Below are positions 34,069 through 42,468 of a DNA stretch of 44,821 bases, piece by piece. Made by a program: the position numbers and the translations under genes. Origin of the DNA: a bacterium (GTDB taxonomy: Bacteria > Cyanobacteriota > Vampirovibrionia > Obscuribacterales > Obscuribacteraceae); the NCBI GenBank assembly GCA_018062085.1, contig JAGOSY010000034.1:1-44821 (forward strand), written 5' to 3'. The notes beneath the pieces are model-generated. The model was not told the DNA's origin, did no database searches, and saw nothing but the letters and a program-made list of their open reading frames with translations. Position 1 is the stretch's first letter; each line of letters begins with the position of its first letter.

Positions 34069-34373
34069 TGCTTTCTCTGCCCCCACTCTGTGGCTATGAT
34101 TGTTGAAGACGTTATCTGCCGATTCCGGGAAAAGTCTAAGTTGCTGATTATAGACTGTTAGCTAGCTACACGGAGAAACCGCTGACAAAAACAATGGGAA
34201 CGAAAGTCTGTGACATAGGCAAAAGACTTGGGAAGCTCAACGGCACTACATTAGATAGTATTGGTGTGCGATTTTTTTTAACATTGACTAAAGAGCAAAA
34301 GAAGAGCAAGAAAAGGAGGTCAGACCCAGGGCCCGACCTCCTTTCATGGAATTTCAACTGATCTTTGATAATC
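34069..34373. other. Intergenic region with terminator
   Basis: The region has no credible gene. It contains the LOG-gene terminator at 34312-34344 and presumably the promoter of the TadE-like gene. Confidence 0.45.
34312..34344 (-). terminator. Terminator of the LOG-family gene
   Basis: AAAGGAGGTC and GACCTCCTTT form a perfect 10-base stem. On the minus strand it is followed by TTCTTGCTCTTC, a short T-rich tract. It lies 29 bases after the stop codon. Confidence 0.8.
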
Positions 34374-35066
34374 TTATGACTGGGCCTTGATCACTGCCAC
34401 TAGCTCATCGACACTGCGAACGATGTGCACAAAGGGAATGTCTTCAGCTTTGAGCAAACCAGCGGCCATGACCACATCTTTTAGCCAGGCGAAGAGACCC
34501 TGCCAATAAGGTTTGTCGGGAACTGGCTCAAAGAAAATAATAGGCCTGACAGGAGACTTCTTCTGCATGATGTTGTCCATCATCGACATGGCCTCGTGCA
34601 TTGTGCCGATGCCGCCAGGAAAGAACACCATCGATACAGAGGCAAAGCGGCGCAGTGTATCAACCCGAGGGGAGAAGTCATCAAACCAAATGGCTTGATC
34701 GTATGGTCCAAATACCTGATCTTTGCGAGCAAGACGCAGGCACAGAGCTATAGACTTGGCTCCGCCTTGAGCTGCACCAATGGCAGAAGCTTCCATCTGT
34801 CCCGGTCCGCCACCATGATAGATAGGAAAACCAAGGGCGGCGACGGCCTTTGCTGCTTCGATATTGACGTCGTAGTAAGGGTTTCCTGGTCGCGTGCGGG
34901 CAGAACCCATGAAAGCGACACCAGGAGGAGTGCGGCCAAGAGTGCGTGCGACAAGCTTATGCTGCCTGGCAATTCTGCGCCCAAACTGATTAGAACTGAG
35001 ACCGTCGCGAGCAACGGAATTTGATTTGAAGTTGCGCTTGCGCGGGCGTTTATTGCCAGAGTCCAT
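34374..35066 (-). CDS. LOG-family protein (possible nucleoside-5'-monophosphate phosphoribohydrolase)
   Basis: A 230-residue protein from the ATG at 35066; the longer frame to 35165 was rejected because family similarity begins only after the basic segment MDSGNKRPRKRNFK. The Rossmann-like LOG signature is FPGGIGTMHEAMSMMD, the PGGxGTxxE motif that binds the ribose phosphate, together with MGSARTRPGNPYY near residue 55. LOG enzymes cleave cytokinin-type or other nucleotide monophosphates to base and ribose-5-phosphate in the cytosol. Substrate in bacteria such as this is uncertain; earlier annotations as lysine decarboxylase are misleading. Confidence 0.88.
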   Translation of the reverse strand: MDSGNKRPRKRNFKSNSVARDGLSSNQFGRRIARQHKLVARTLGRTPPGVAFMGSARTRPGNPYYDVNIEAAKAVAALGFPIYHGGGPGQMEASAIGAAQGGAKSIALCLRLARKDQVFGPYDQAIWFDDFSPRVDTLRRFASVSMVFFPGGIGTMHEAMSMMDNIMQKKSPVRPIIFFEPVPDKPYWQGLFAWLKDVVMAAGLLKAEDIPFVHIVRSVDELVAVIKAQS

Positions 35067-35470
35067 TTCGGCACTTTCTTTTTTTGTTACTACACCGACC
35101 AAAGCATTGTGAAAAACCCAAGCAAGCCGCAAAACGCGACAACAGATGGCTTGAGCGAAAAACAAAGGCTATGGGTGGCTATAAATAGACCAGCGGTGAA
35201 TTTAGATTGCGATGGAAGATTTTTAGAGAAGAAGATGTGTAAGAAAAACAGGAGGATTATCTTACTTAGCAAAGTTTGCCCCCCAACTGCAACGAAGATG
35301 GCCCAAGAAAGCTTAATGGGCGCTGGTTTGCGGCTACCAATCTAGGCAATAATGCCCATTCAGCGACCGGAACAGCAGTGAAATCGCTTTCAGATACCAC
35401 ACGAAACGATTAGCAAGGCTAGCACCCCTTGTCTACCAAGCGTTTTGAGGAACATTCCAGCGCCTCATCA
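35067..35470. other. Intergenic region
   Basis: There is a short minus-strand hydrophobic frame (35090-35272) but no ribosome-binding site and no family signature. Nothing else recognisable is seen between the LOG gene and the end of the YbjQ operon. Confidence 0.4.
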
Positions 35471-36487
35471 TCAGCGAATTCTTCCACCCTGTCCATCATC
35501 TGAAAATCTATCAAGACGCTCATCTAAGTCGATATTACTCAAGCCAGATTTCGATAAATCAATCACTATTCTGGTCTTTGGCATTTCTCTTGATTTTCCG
35601 TCAGGACGCCTTACAACAGCCGTTCCAAGAAGAACGAAAGTGACCATAATATCTAAAGTTTTCGTCTCATCGCGTTCAGACTTACAGAGCCGAATGCTAT
35701 GGCTAACGTCCATATCAACTGCACCTTCAGCGCCGAGTTCAACGATACCTGAAGTTAAACGACCAACAGCCAACTCTCGGGCACGGCAAAAACCATCGCT
35801 GAAATAAGAAAGCTCCTGATTGATACCACCGTACATTTCAAACGAACTAGTAGTGCGACAGTAGCCACGAACATAGTAACTACTATTGCCCATCACAATA
35901 CCGGCTGGCCAGTAGCCTGATTCATAGAGCTGCCAAAACTCCTGGCCGCTTAGGGTGCTAGTGAATGGCAATGCCTGTGATTGCTTATTGACAGGCTTAC
36001 AACAACCAGGAATGCGAATAGCAGTACCAACTGCGGTGAATTCAGTGACATTCTCCGCCCAAGCAACCTCAGCTCGCTTGACGAGCACCCCAATGACACC
36101 ATCGGCTCCAAGCAGTGCCGCTTCTTTTTGTAAGCGCTCAAGAGCGACATCACAGGCCTGCTTATGGGCCAGAGTCAGCACATCCAGCTCTCCTGTATTG
36201 ACAAAGGAAGGTATCTCTTCATCAGCCTCCGGGTTCCAAGCCATCTTGATAAATGCACTGCCCATAACTTGCGAAATTGGCAGATAGCGTCCTTCTCGAG
36301 CGAGTAGATACTCTTTAGCAGTAAACGTACTAGAAAAGAAACTCGAGCCAGAGGCAACTTGACTTTCAAGCCGGTGCCGAGCATGTGGTGGAATTTCTCC
36401 ATTCAGAAGAGCCGCTACAGTAGCCTCTCGATGCTCACGGCTGGCGCGATCATCGTTTTTCTCTTTAAAAATGTCCCAAAATGGCAC
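35471..36487 (-). CDS. Double YbjQ-domain protein, third of three paralogues
   Basis: A 338-residue protein. The GTG at 36487 is the start, one base after the previous gene's stop codon, because the N-terminus PFWDIFKEKNDDR matches the first paralogue; the longer frame to 36631 would overlap its neighbour. Two YbjQ-like (heavy-metal-binding, DUF74) domains are seen, about residues 50-175 and 185-320, each starting with a FTST(L/F)(S/T)..E...L...GY.P segment and ending in a FTAVGTAI/VLLGTAV strand. The YbjQ fold forms pentamers and has been proposed to bind metal; its function is unsettled. Last gene of a four-gene operon; translational coupling is likely. Confidence 0.85.
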   Translation of the reverse strand: MPFWDIFKEKNDDRASREHREATVAALLNGEIPPHARHRLESQVASGSSFFSSTFTAKEYLLAREGRYLPISQVMGSAFIKMAWNPEADEEIPSFVNTGELDVLTLAHKQACDVALERLQKEAALLGADGVIGVLVKRAEVAWAENVTEFTAVGTAIRIPGCCKPVNKQSQALPFTSTLSGQEFWQLYESGYWPAGIVMGNSSYYVRGYCRTTSSFEMYGGINQELSYFSDGFCRARELAVGRLTSGIVELGAEGAVDMDVSHSIRLCKSERDETKTLDIMVTFVLLGTAVVRRPDGKSREMPKTRIVIDLSKSGLSNIDLDERLDRFSDDGQGGRIR

Positions 36488-36488
36488 G

Positions 36489-37334
36489 TTAATCGTTAAC
36501 AGAGAGCACCAATTGCGGTGCAGGAATATGGTGATCGGCACGCATAGCAATAATGGCAGTACCAACCGAGAAGAACTCAATAATGTGGTCACTCCAAGCA
36601 TAGCTGCCTTCGTGAATATCGACGCCGACAATACCGTCTGCCTTTAAGTTAACGCCTTCATTCTGCATGCGCTCCATAGCAAGTTCACGAGCATCATAGA
36701 GAGCTTGAGTGAAGTTGACCATTTCAATATTTTGACCAACAGTCTTGAAGAATTGGCCGAATGTTTGGTGAGCAACGTGATAGACACAGTTACCCATAAC
36801 CATTCCTACTGGGCGATACCCAGCCTTTAGCAGTGTCCAAAAATCTTGACCAGAAAGATCACTAGTGAATGGCATATTGTTAGCAGCGCGCCAATTAACA
36901 GAACGGTCATTGGCTACTACAGCCGTTCCAATCGCTACAAATTCAGCTAAGCTTTCGCCCCAACCTAAGTGTTTTACCTTCAACCGTACAGCGACAACAC
37001 CGTCAGCACCCAGCTCATCAGCTTCTTCTTCCATACGAGTCATGGCTAGTTCGCGGGCGTGATACATAGCCTGAGTTAAGACTTGCATTTCTTCGTTTTT
37101 GGTCCAACGTGCTTGCTGAAAACCAATGTGATAAATAGACGAACCAACCACCATACCAACTGGCTCAAAACCAGCTTCTTTAACTAAGAGAAATTCGTTG
37201 ACTGAAAGATCTGAAGTAAATAATGCTCGCTTACCATCTTTGCCGCGCATCTGCGCTAAGCGCTCATGGGCGTGGGCTGGTAAGTCATCGTGGCCCTGGG
37301 CCGGATTGTGTTGAGGGTTGTTAGGGTCCGGCAT
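36489..37334 (-). CDS. Double YbjQ-domain protein, second of three paralogues
   Basis: A 281-residue protein; the ATG at 37334 with AGGAG six bases upstream is preferred over the adjacent GTG at 37337. After a 35-residue polar, His-containing N-terminus come two YbjQ-like domains, with FTSDLSVNEFLLVKEAGFEP and FTSDLSGQDFWTLLKAGYRP at the start of each and FVAIGTAVVA and FFSVGTAIIA as the closing strands. RELAMTRMEEEADELGADGV is the conserved helix of the fold. It lacks the PFWDIFKEK leader of the other two paralogues. It sits 19 bases after the first paralogue and one base before the third. Confidence 0.87.
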   Translation of the reverse strand: MPDPNNPQHNPAQGHDDLPAHAHERLAQMRGKDGKRALFTSDLSVNEFLLVKEAGFEPVGMVVGSSIYHIGFQQARWTKNEEMQVLTQAMYHARELAMTRMEEEADELGADGVVAVRLKVKHLGWGESLAEFVAIGTAVVANDRSVNWRAANNMPFTSDLSGQDFWTLLKAGYRPVGMVMGNCVYHVAHQTFGQFFKTVGQNIEMVNFTQALYDARELAMERMQNEGVNLKADGIVGVDIHEGSYAWSDHIIEFFSVGTAIIAMRADHHIPAPQLVLSVND

Positions 37335-37353
37335 CACTTACTCCTTAGTAGCA

Positions 37354-38379
37354 TTACTCAAGTTCATCTTCATCGTCAGCATAGTTGCTTTGGCCAATAT
37401 CTTCGAGCGGATCATCAAACTCTAAATTGCGCAATCCACTGCGGCCCAAATCAATCACCATCATGGGCTTGTGATCGATGCGAGCTTTGCCGTCAGGGCG
37501 GCTGGTGACAGCGGTTCCCATAGCCAAAAAATTAAACAACATGTCCATGTAGCTAATGCGATTGCGCTCTACATGTATGGGCTGAATGCTATAAGTGACG
37601 TCCATATCAACGCCGCCATCAGCTGCCATAAGGGCAATCTCACTGGTTAAACGTGAGACAGCAAGCTCACGGGCAGTACTAAAGCCCTGGCTGAATTGCA
37701 TCAACTCTTGATTAGGTGCGCTTCCCCAAAAGCTATTTGTCGCTGATCGCGTTTGCCAATCAGCCTGCACGTAGTAGGTGCAATTGCCCATAACTACGCC
37801 TGTTGGCCAATAACCAGACTCATATAACTGCCAAAATTCTTGGCCACTCAAAGTACTAGTGAAAGGAATATGCTTACTCTGCTTCAGAGCTTCATTGCCG
37901 GGTATGCGTATAGCTGTGCCAACAGCCGTAAATTCAGTGACGTTAGAACTCCAAGTAAAATCTTTTACTTTGATATGTACGCCAATTATTCCATGGGCAC
38001 CAAGCAGTTCGGCCTCTTGCCGCATTCGGGTGATAGCAAGTTCACGAGCCTTTCTATGAGCATTAGATAAACTCTGCAATTCACCAGTACTAGGCCAACC
38101 AAAGCCGTAAGCATTGTTGTAGCTGTTCCAGCCCACCCGCATAAACGAGCTGCCCATCACTTGACTAATTGGCTCGTAGCCAGCCTCGCGCGCCAGTAAA
38201 TATTCTTTAGCACTAAATGTACTTGAGAAAAACTTATGAGGAGAATTGACTTGCTGCTCAATGCGGTGCCGTGCCGCTGGCGTAATCTCGCCGCGCTCAA
38301 GGGCAGCCACACTGGCTTCTTGATGCAAACGCTTAACGCGATCATCATCTTTTTCTTTGAAAATATCCCAGAATGGCAA
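37354..38379 (-). CDS. Double YbjQ-domain protein, first of three paralogues
   Basis: A 341-residue protein with a TTG start (PFWDIFKEKDDDRVK leader) and AGGT eight bases upstream. Two YbjQ-like domains follow, beginning FSSTFSAKEYLLAREAGYEP and FTSTLSGQEFWQLYESGYWP, with VTEFTAVGTAIRIPG and NFLAMGTAVTSRPDG as their ends. A conserved amphipathic leader, about residues 8-45, contains R.HQEASVAALERGEITPAAR. The closest paralogue is the third gene. Genes of this kind often occur with the small protein encoded next to it. Confidence 0.87.
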   Translation of the reverse strand: MPFWDIFKEKDDDRVKRLHQEASVAALERGEITPAARHRIEQQVNSPHKFFSSTFSAKEYLLAREAGYEPISQVMGSSFMRVGWNSYNNAYGFGWPSTGELQSLSNAHRKARELAITRMRQEAELLGAHGIIGVHIKVKDFTWSSNVTEFTAVGTAIRIPGNEALKQSKHIPFTSTLSGQEFWQLYESGYWPTGVVMGNCTYYVQADWQTRSATNSFWGSAPNQELMQFSQGFSTARELAVSRLTSEIALMAADGGVDMDVTYSIQPIHVERNRISYMDMLFNFLAMGTAVTSRPDGKARIDHKPMMVIDLGRSGLRNLEFDDPLEDIGQSNYADDEDELE

Positions 38380-38419
38380 TTGATGACCTATCTATGGAAC
38401 CGACTTCAACTAAATCGAA

Positions 38420-38821
38420 CTAACCAATAACAAACTTTTGCAGTGCTGCTCTAGTACGACTATTCTTCTCCGCTAAATTAGCCAGGGCCGAAGCTAAATT
38501 TTGCACCCACTGATCTATAGGCACTTCTTCGGTCTTCAATACTACCCCACGCACAATTTTCATTTGCCGGGCAGTAATAGCTCCGCGCTTCTCCCGCACA
38601 ATCTGAAAGCCTTGATCGCCGAGCTTAATGCTTAACTCAGTCACAGGCTTGCTAGCTGACAAGAACCACCCGCCTCTGGTTATCTCGGTCTCTTCAGGCA
38701 GAGCCGAGGATAGCTTAGCTGCGAGAAACTCAAGCAGGTCGCCTGACTCACTCTTATCCATTTGCAGCGAACAGGCCAAAACATCGACTTGCAGCGCTTG
38801 TTCGTATGTGTCATCAACCAC
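38420..38821 (-). CDS. Small partner protein of the YbjQ operon (133 aa)
   Basis: The GTG at 38821 is preceded by GAGG at about eleven bases. The sequence has an LLEFLAAKLSSALPEETEI segment, a strand-rich centre (LSIKLGDQGFQIVREKRGAI) and IVRGVVLKTEEVPIDQWVQN followed by a charged helix. I recall the same pattern in uncharacterised proteins encoded beside YbjQ-domain genes in other bacteria, but cannot verify it here. It starts the operon 40 bases before the first YbjQ gene and is divergent from mutL. Confidence 0.78.
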   Translation of the reverse strand: MVDDTYEQALQVDVLACSLQMDKSESGDLLEFLAAKLSSALPEETEITRGGWFLSASKPVTELSIKLGDQGFQIVREKRGAITARQMKIVRGVVLKTEEVPIDQWVQNLASALANLAEKNSRTRAALQKFVIG

Positions 38822-38918
38822 TTGACAGATGCCCTCAATTCACAGTTGCGAGCCAACATTATATAGCTCTCAACCCTGATAAACATACTCTTGACTGGTC
38901 TGATGATAAGATGCTCTG

Positions 38919-40988
38919 ATGCCAAAAGTGCTTGTATTGCCGGACCACATAGCCAGTCAGATTGCCGCCGGAGAGGTGGTAGAAAGACCAGCGTCGGTAG
39001 TTAAAGAACTGGTTGAAAATTCACTCGATGCTGGCGCCAGCGAAATCGAGATATCAGTCTCTCAAGATTGCCGCGATATTAGAATTGCCGACAACGGCTC
39101 AGGTATGGACCCTGACGACGCCGTCTTGGCCTTCCAGCGCCACGCTACCTCTAAGTTGCGCTCAGCTGACGACCTCTGGACACTAAACACTTTAGGCTTC
39201 CGCGGCGAAGCTATTCCATCAATTGCTTCGATTTCAAAATTCACTTGCTATACCCGCACCCAACAAGCCGAAGTAGGCACCAGAGTAGAAACTGCCGACG
39301 GCCAACTAAAGGCAGTGGAAGTCGGTTGTGCACCCGGCACAGTGATGGAAATTCAGGAGTTGTTCTACAACACCCCAGCCCGCCTCAAGTTTATGAAGAA
39401 AGCGGCCACTGAGTTTGGCAACATCGAAGAAATCGTGCAAAGTCTAGCGATTAGTTACCCTGACGTCGCCTTCATCTTGCTAAATAACGGCAACACCGCC
39501 TTGCGCACATCGGGCAGCGGCGACTTAGCGCGCACCATCGTTGAAGCTGGCTTCTTCACCGGCAAAGAGCGCTTAGTAGAAGTATCACACGGCTATGAAA
39601 TAGACGAAATTACCGTCGGCAGCAAAGCAGTGCGCATCAAAGGCTACTTAGCCAAGCCAACCCATTTCAGAGGCGACCGCAAGGGCATTCTCACCATAGT
39701 GAACGGAAGGGCTGTGCGCTGCCCTCTCACATACAAAGCCTTAGACTACGCCTTCAGTGATCTCATTCCCCGGGGACGTTATCCACTGGCTGTGGTGCAA
39801 CTAGAGATTGACCCTGGGCAAGTTGACGTCAACATTCATCCAACAAAAAAAGAGTTGAATTATACTCACGGCAACGATATTTACTTGACTATCCAAAGAG
39901 CTCTTGGCCGCGCTTTGCGCGAAGAGTCTATTGCCAGAGCTGAACAAGCTAGAGCCGAACACGACAAACTGGTTGCCGAAGAGCAAAATTCGGCAGGCTC
40001 TTACGATGCTCAGCCGCATTCGGCTCAACATATTGGACAGGAATTTGCACAACAAAGGTCGCACGAAGCCGCCCGTATTTCGCAACCAGCGACAAAAGTA
40101 GAGCAAATCAATTTCAGAGACAACCTAAGCTATCAGGCCAGTGCAGACTATGCCGTACCACCAAGCTATTCGGCTGGCAACACATCTCACGAGTCACAAG
40201 ACTCTTACGTAGACCACACACCATCTTACGCGCCGGTGTACGCACCGACAACCACAGCACAACGGCAACAAGAACTAGATAGAGAAATAGAAAGAGAATT
40301 ATTCGACTACACTCCGGCATCGAAGCCAGAAGCTGGCGAGATTTTCTTAAGCGACTCTGTGCATGAGAGTAGCGCCGATTCAAGCTTCCACTCTGGTTCT
40401 GAGTTATTTGAACTACCTAGTGATTGGCGCATAATCGGCTACCTGCGCAATACCTATATTATGGTCGAAACCTCTAACGGGCTAGAAATAATTGAGCAGC
40501 ACATCGCCCACGAACGCACGCTCTACGAGCGGCTTTTAGCCAGTCAAACCACAGCTGGCAGAATCAGCGAAAATTCGCAAAAACTAATTGTTTCCGCTCC
40601 ACTCGCGCTCAGTCCAGAGCAATTAGAGACACTGCGCCTTTCACAAAGTGCACTAGAAAAGCTCGGCTTTGCTTTTGTCTTCGAAGAGGACAATGCCTCT
40701 GTTAGTGAGCTTCCTCTAGAACTGGCAAGGGTCAATTATGTGCCTGTGATTCAAAAACTAATTGACGACCTTGCCACCGTCGATGCCACCAACATGGAAC
40801 TGGAAGCAACCAAATCAATTGCTTGCCAGAGCGCTATCAAAAACGGCATGGCCCTTAGCCATCGAGACATACTCAAACTCTTGAGCGACTGGCTCAAAAC
40901 TGAACGCAACGACACCTGCCCACACGGCCGCCCAGTGCGTCTGAAATTCTCTATGGATGAACTCTTCCAGATGTTCCATCCAGCCTAA
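38919..40988 (+). CDS. mutL: DNA mismatch repair protein MutL
   Basis: A 689-residue MutL. The N-terminal GHKL ATPase (about 1-335) has Glu33-Asn34 in ELVENSLDAGA, DNGSGM (58-63), and GFRGEA (93-98). An unstructured Gln/Ser/Tyr-rich linker spans about 340-495. The C-terminal dimerisation domain carries the endonuclease signature EQHIAHERTLYE at 526-537, where the canonical DQHA(X)2E(X)4E has Glu for Asp and Ile for Ala, plus CPHGRP at 667-672. It couples MutS recognition to strand nicking. It is divergent from the YbjQ operon with a 97-base gap; the ribosome-binding site is weak. Confidence 0.95.
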   Translation: MPKVLVLPDHIASQIAAGEVVERPASVVKELVENSLDAGASEIEISVSQDCRDIRIADNGSGMDPDDAVLAFQRHATSKLRSADDLWTLNTLGFRGEAIPSIASISKFTCYTRTQQAEVGTRVETADGQLKAVEVGCAPGTVMEIQELFYNTPARLKFMKKAATEFGNIEEIVQSLAISYPDVAFILLNNGNTALRTSGSGDLARTIVEAGFFTGKERLVEVSHGYEIDEITVGSKAVRIKGYLAKPTHFRGDRKGILTIVNGRAVRCPLTYKALDYAFSDLIPRGRYPLAVVQLEIDPGQVDVNIHPTKKELNYTHGNDIYLTIQRALGRALREESIARAEQARAEHDKLVAEEQNSAGSYDAQPHSAQHIGQEFAQQRSHEAARISQPATKVEQINFRDNLSYQASADYAVPPSYSAGNTSHESQDSYVDHTPSYAPVYAPTTTAQRQQELDREIERELFDYTPASKPEAGEIFLSDSVHESSADSSFHSGSELFELPSDWRIIGYLRNTYIMVETSNGLEIIEQHIAHERTLYERLLASQTTAGRISENSQKLIVSAPLALSPEQLETLRLSQSALEKLGFAFVFEEDNASVSELPLELARVNYVPVIQKLIDDLATVDATNMELEATKSIACQSAIKNGMALSHRDILKLLSDWLKTERNDTCPHGRPVRLKFSMDELFQMFHPA

Positions 40989-40997
40989 TTCAATAGT

Positions 40998-41627
40998 CTA
41001 TTTAAAGGCGATAAAATCGAAATCAGGACGCTTCAAATCCAGCTGAACTCGTGGCTGATTTTCACGATCAACAGCTCGCAGACCAGTTCGATCAAGATAA
41101 ACACGAGTACCATCAGGATAGGTGAGAACATTTAGGCCGCCAGCACTAGTCAGCCGCACTCCATTTGAAAACTCGCCCATTACCAAAGATGGCATCATAT
41201 CTGGTGGGGTTGTTCGCTTCTCAGTCATTGTGGCAACTCTACCGTTGGCATCAACCATAGTTACATCACCACTGCTATTGACACTAATGCGATCACCACC
41301 AGCCAAGCCAAGACTCTGGTAGCCTTTAGCAAGACTCAGGCTATCGCCACCGGGCAACATCTGTTCTGCAGCAGAGCCATAGCCATGAAGCGGCAGATCT
41401 GGCCCGACGTTAACTGAACTAACCTTCCTCTCTGATTGCTCGATGAACAAAGGTGGGAGCAAGTCTTTAACCCTATAACCACTGTCTATGGCGCTGGGAC
41501 GAAAGTCTTTAACGTTACCTGAAGGATGCCCAAGCTCATCAAGAATCCTGGCTGCAGCCGAGTCTTTTCCACGGCCTTCAGAATCGCGAGTTAGTAAGTC
41601 TTGAACAGGTTGCGCTTCCATTTTCAT
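40998..41627 (-). CDS. Signal-less hypothetical protein (209 aa)
   Basis: The ATG at 41627 follows GAGGG. The first half is polar and Gly-rich; the second half is strand-rich with two repeats of a DANGRVATMTEK / YPDGTRVYLDRTGLRAV type, suggesting a beta-hairpin repeat domain. No family is recognised. The compositional style (Ala/Gly/Asp-rich head, no signal peptide) resembles the LysM, papain-like and zincin proteins in this window. It is convergent with mutL, with a nine-base gap. Confidence 0.7.
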   Translation of the reverse strand: MKMEAQPVQDLLTRDSEGRGKDSAAARILDELGHPSGNVKDFRPSAIDSGYRVKDLLPPLFIEQSERKVSSVNVGPDLPLHGYGSAAEQMLPGGDSLSLAKGYQSLGLAGGDRISVNSSGDVTMVDANGRVATMTEKRTTPPDMMPSLVMGEFSNGVRLTSAGGLNVLTYPDGTRVYLDRTGLRAVDRENQPRVQLDLKRPDFDFIAFK

Positions 41628-41735
41628 TTTTGAACCCTCACTAGGTGTTGATTGCCATTGCAGACAATCTCAACCTAGCAAGCCGGTTTGACAATGGTTT
41701 GACATGACGCTACTAACACGCTAGACAGGCCGCAG

Positions 41736-42413
41736 TTAGCCGGGCAGCTCGACTTTGTAGCCCAAGCCGGTAACAGTGACAATAACAGAAGGCTGCCCTT
41801 CGCTATCTAATTTGCGCCTCAAACGGGTTATACACTGCCTAACAGCGTCAGTTGACGAATCACTTTCTGAACTCCAGACACGATTGAGCAAATCTTCAAC
41901 ACTAAAAACTTGCCCTCTATGCTTAATCAAAAAAGCAAGTAGACTTAACTCTTTCGGCAACAACTTAATTTCGACATCATCTATAAAAGCACGAAAAGTT
42001 CGCATATTGACAGTAACATTGCCAGCCTTGAGCACATCACTGTTTAGCACAACAGGACGGCGCAACAAGGCCCGCACCCTTGATGAAAGCTCACGCATAT
42101 CAAAGGGCTTAGTAAGATAATCATCAGCCCCAGAATCAAGCCCAGTAGTTCTATCGTTGATATAGCCCTTGGCTGTAAGCATCAAAACAGGAGTCTTTCC
42201 TCCAGCCGCCCTGAACTCAGTGAGCACGACAATGCCATCTTTACCAGGCATATTCCAGTCTAAGACTATCAACTCATAAGGATAAATCTTCAGTCTACTT
42301 AAAGCTTCTTCGCCATCGCCAACTGTCTCCACTTCATGATGTTCCGCTTCTAGAAAATCTTGAATGGTTTCACGGAAGTCTAGGTCATCATCAACCAGCA
42401 ATATTTTGGCCAT
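41736..42413 (-). CDS. OmpR/PhoB-type response regulator
   Basis: A 225-residue two-domain regulator. The receiver (1-118) has Asp9/Asp10, the phosphoacceptor Asp52 in LDWNMPG, Thr80 and Lys102 in LTKPFD. The winged-helix DNA-binding domain (about 128-222) shows LLPKELSLLAFLIKHRGQVF and VRQCITRLRRKLD, ending GLGYKVELP. No histidine kinase is adjacent, so it is an orphan here. Its target is unknown. It is transcribed from the same strand as the zincin/HEAT gene, 55 bases downstream of it, and may be co-expressed. Confidence 0.93.
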   Translation of the reverse strand: MAKILLVDDDLDFRETIQDFLEAEHHEVETVGDGEEALSRLKIYPYELIVLDWNMPGKDGIVVLTEFRAAGGKTPVLMLTAKGYINDRTTGLDSGADDYLTKPFDMRELSSRVRALLRRPVVLNSDVLKAGNVTVNMRTFRAFIDDVEIKLLPKELSLLAFLIKHRGQVFSVEDLLNRVWSSESDSSTDAVRQCITRLRRKLDSEGQPSVIVTVTGLGYKVELPG

Positions 42414-42468
42414 AACTAGTAAAGGCTCCTATTGCCACTTCAGTTGCCACCCTGCCTCCGCCTCTGCC

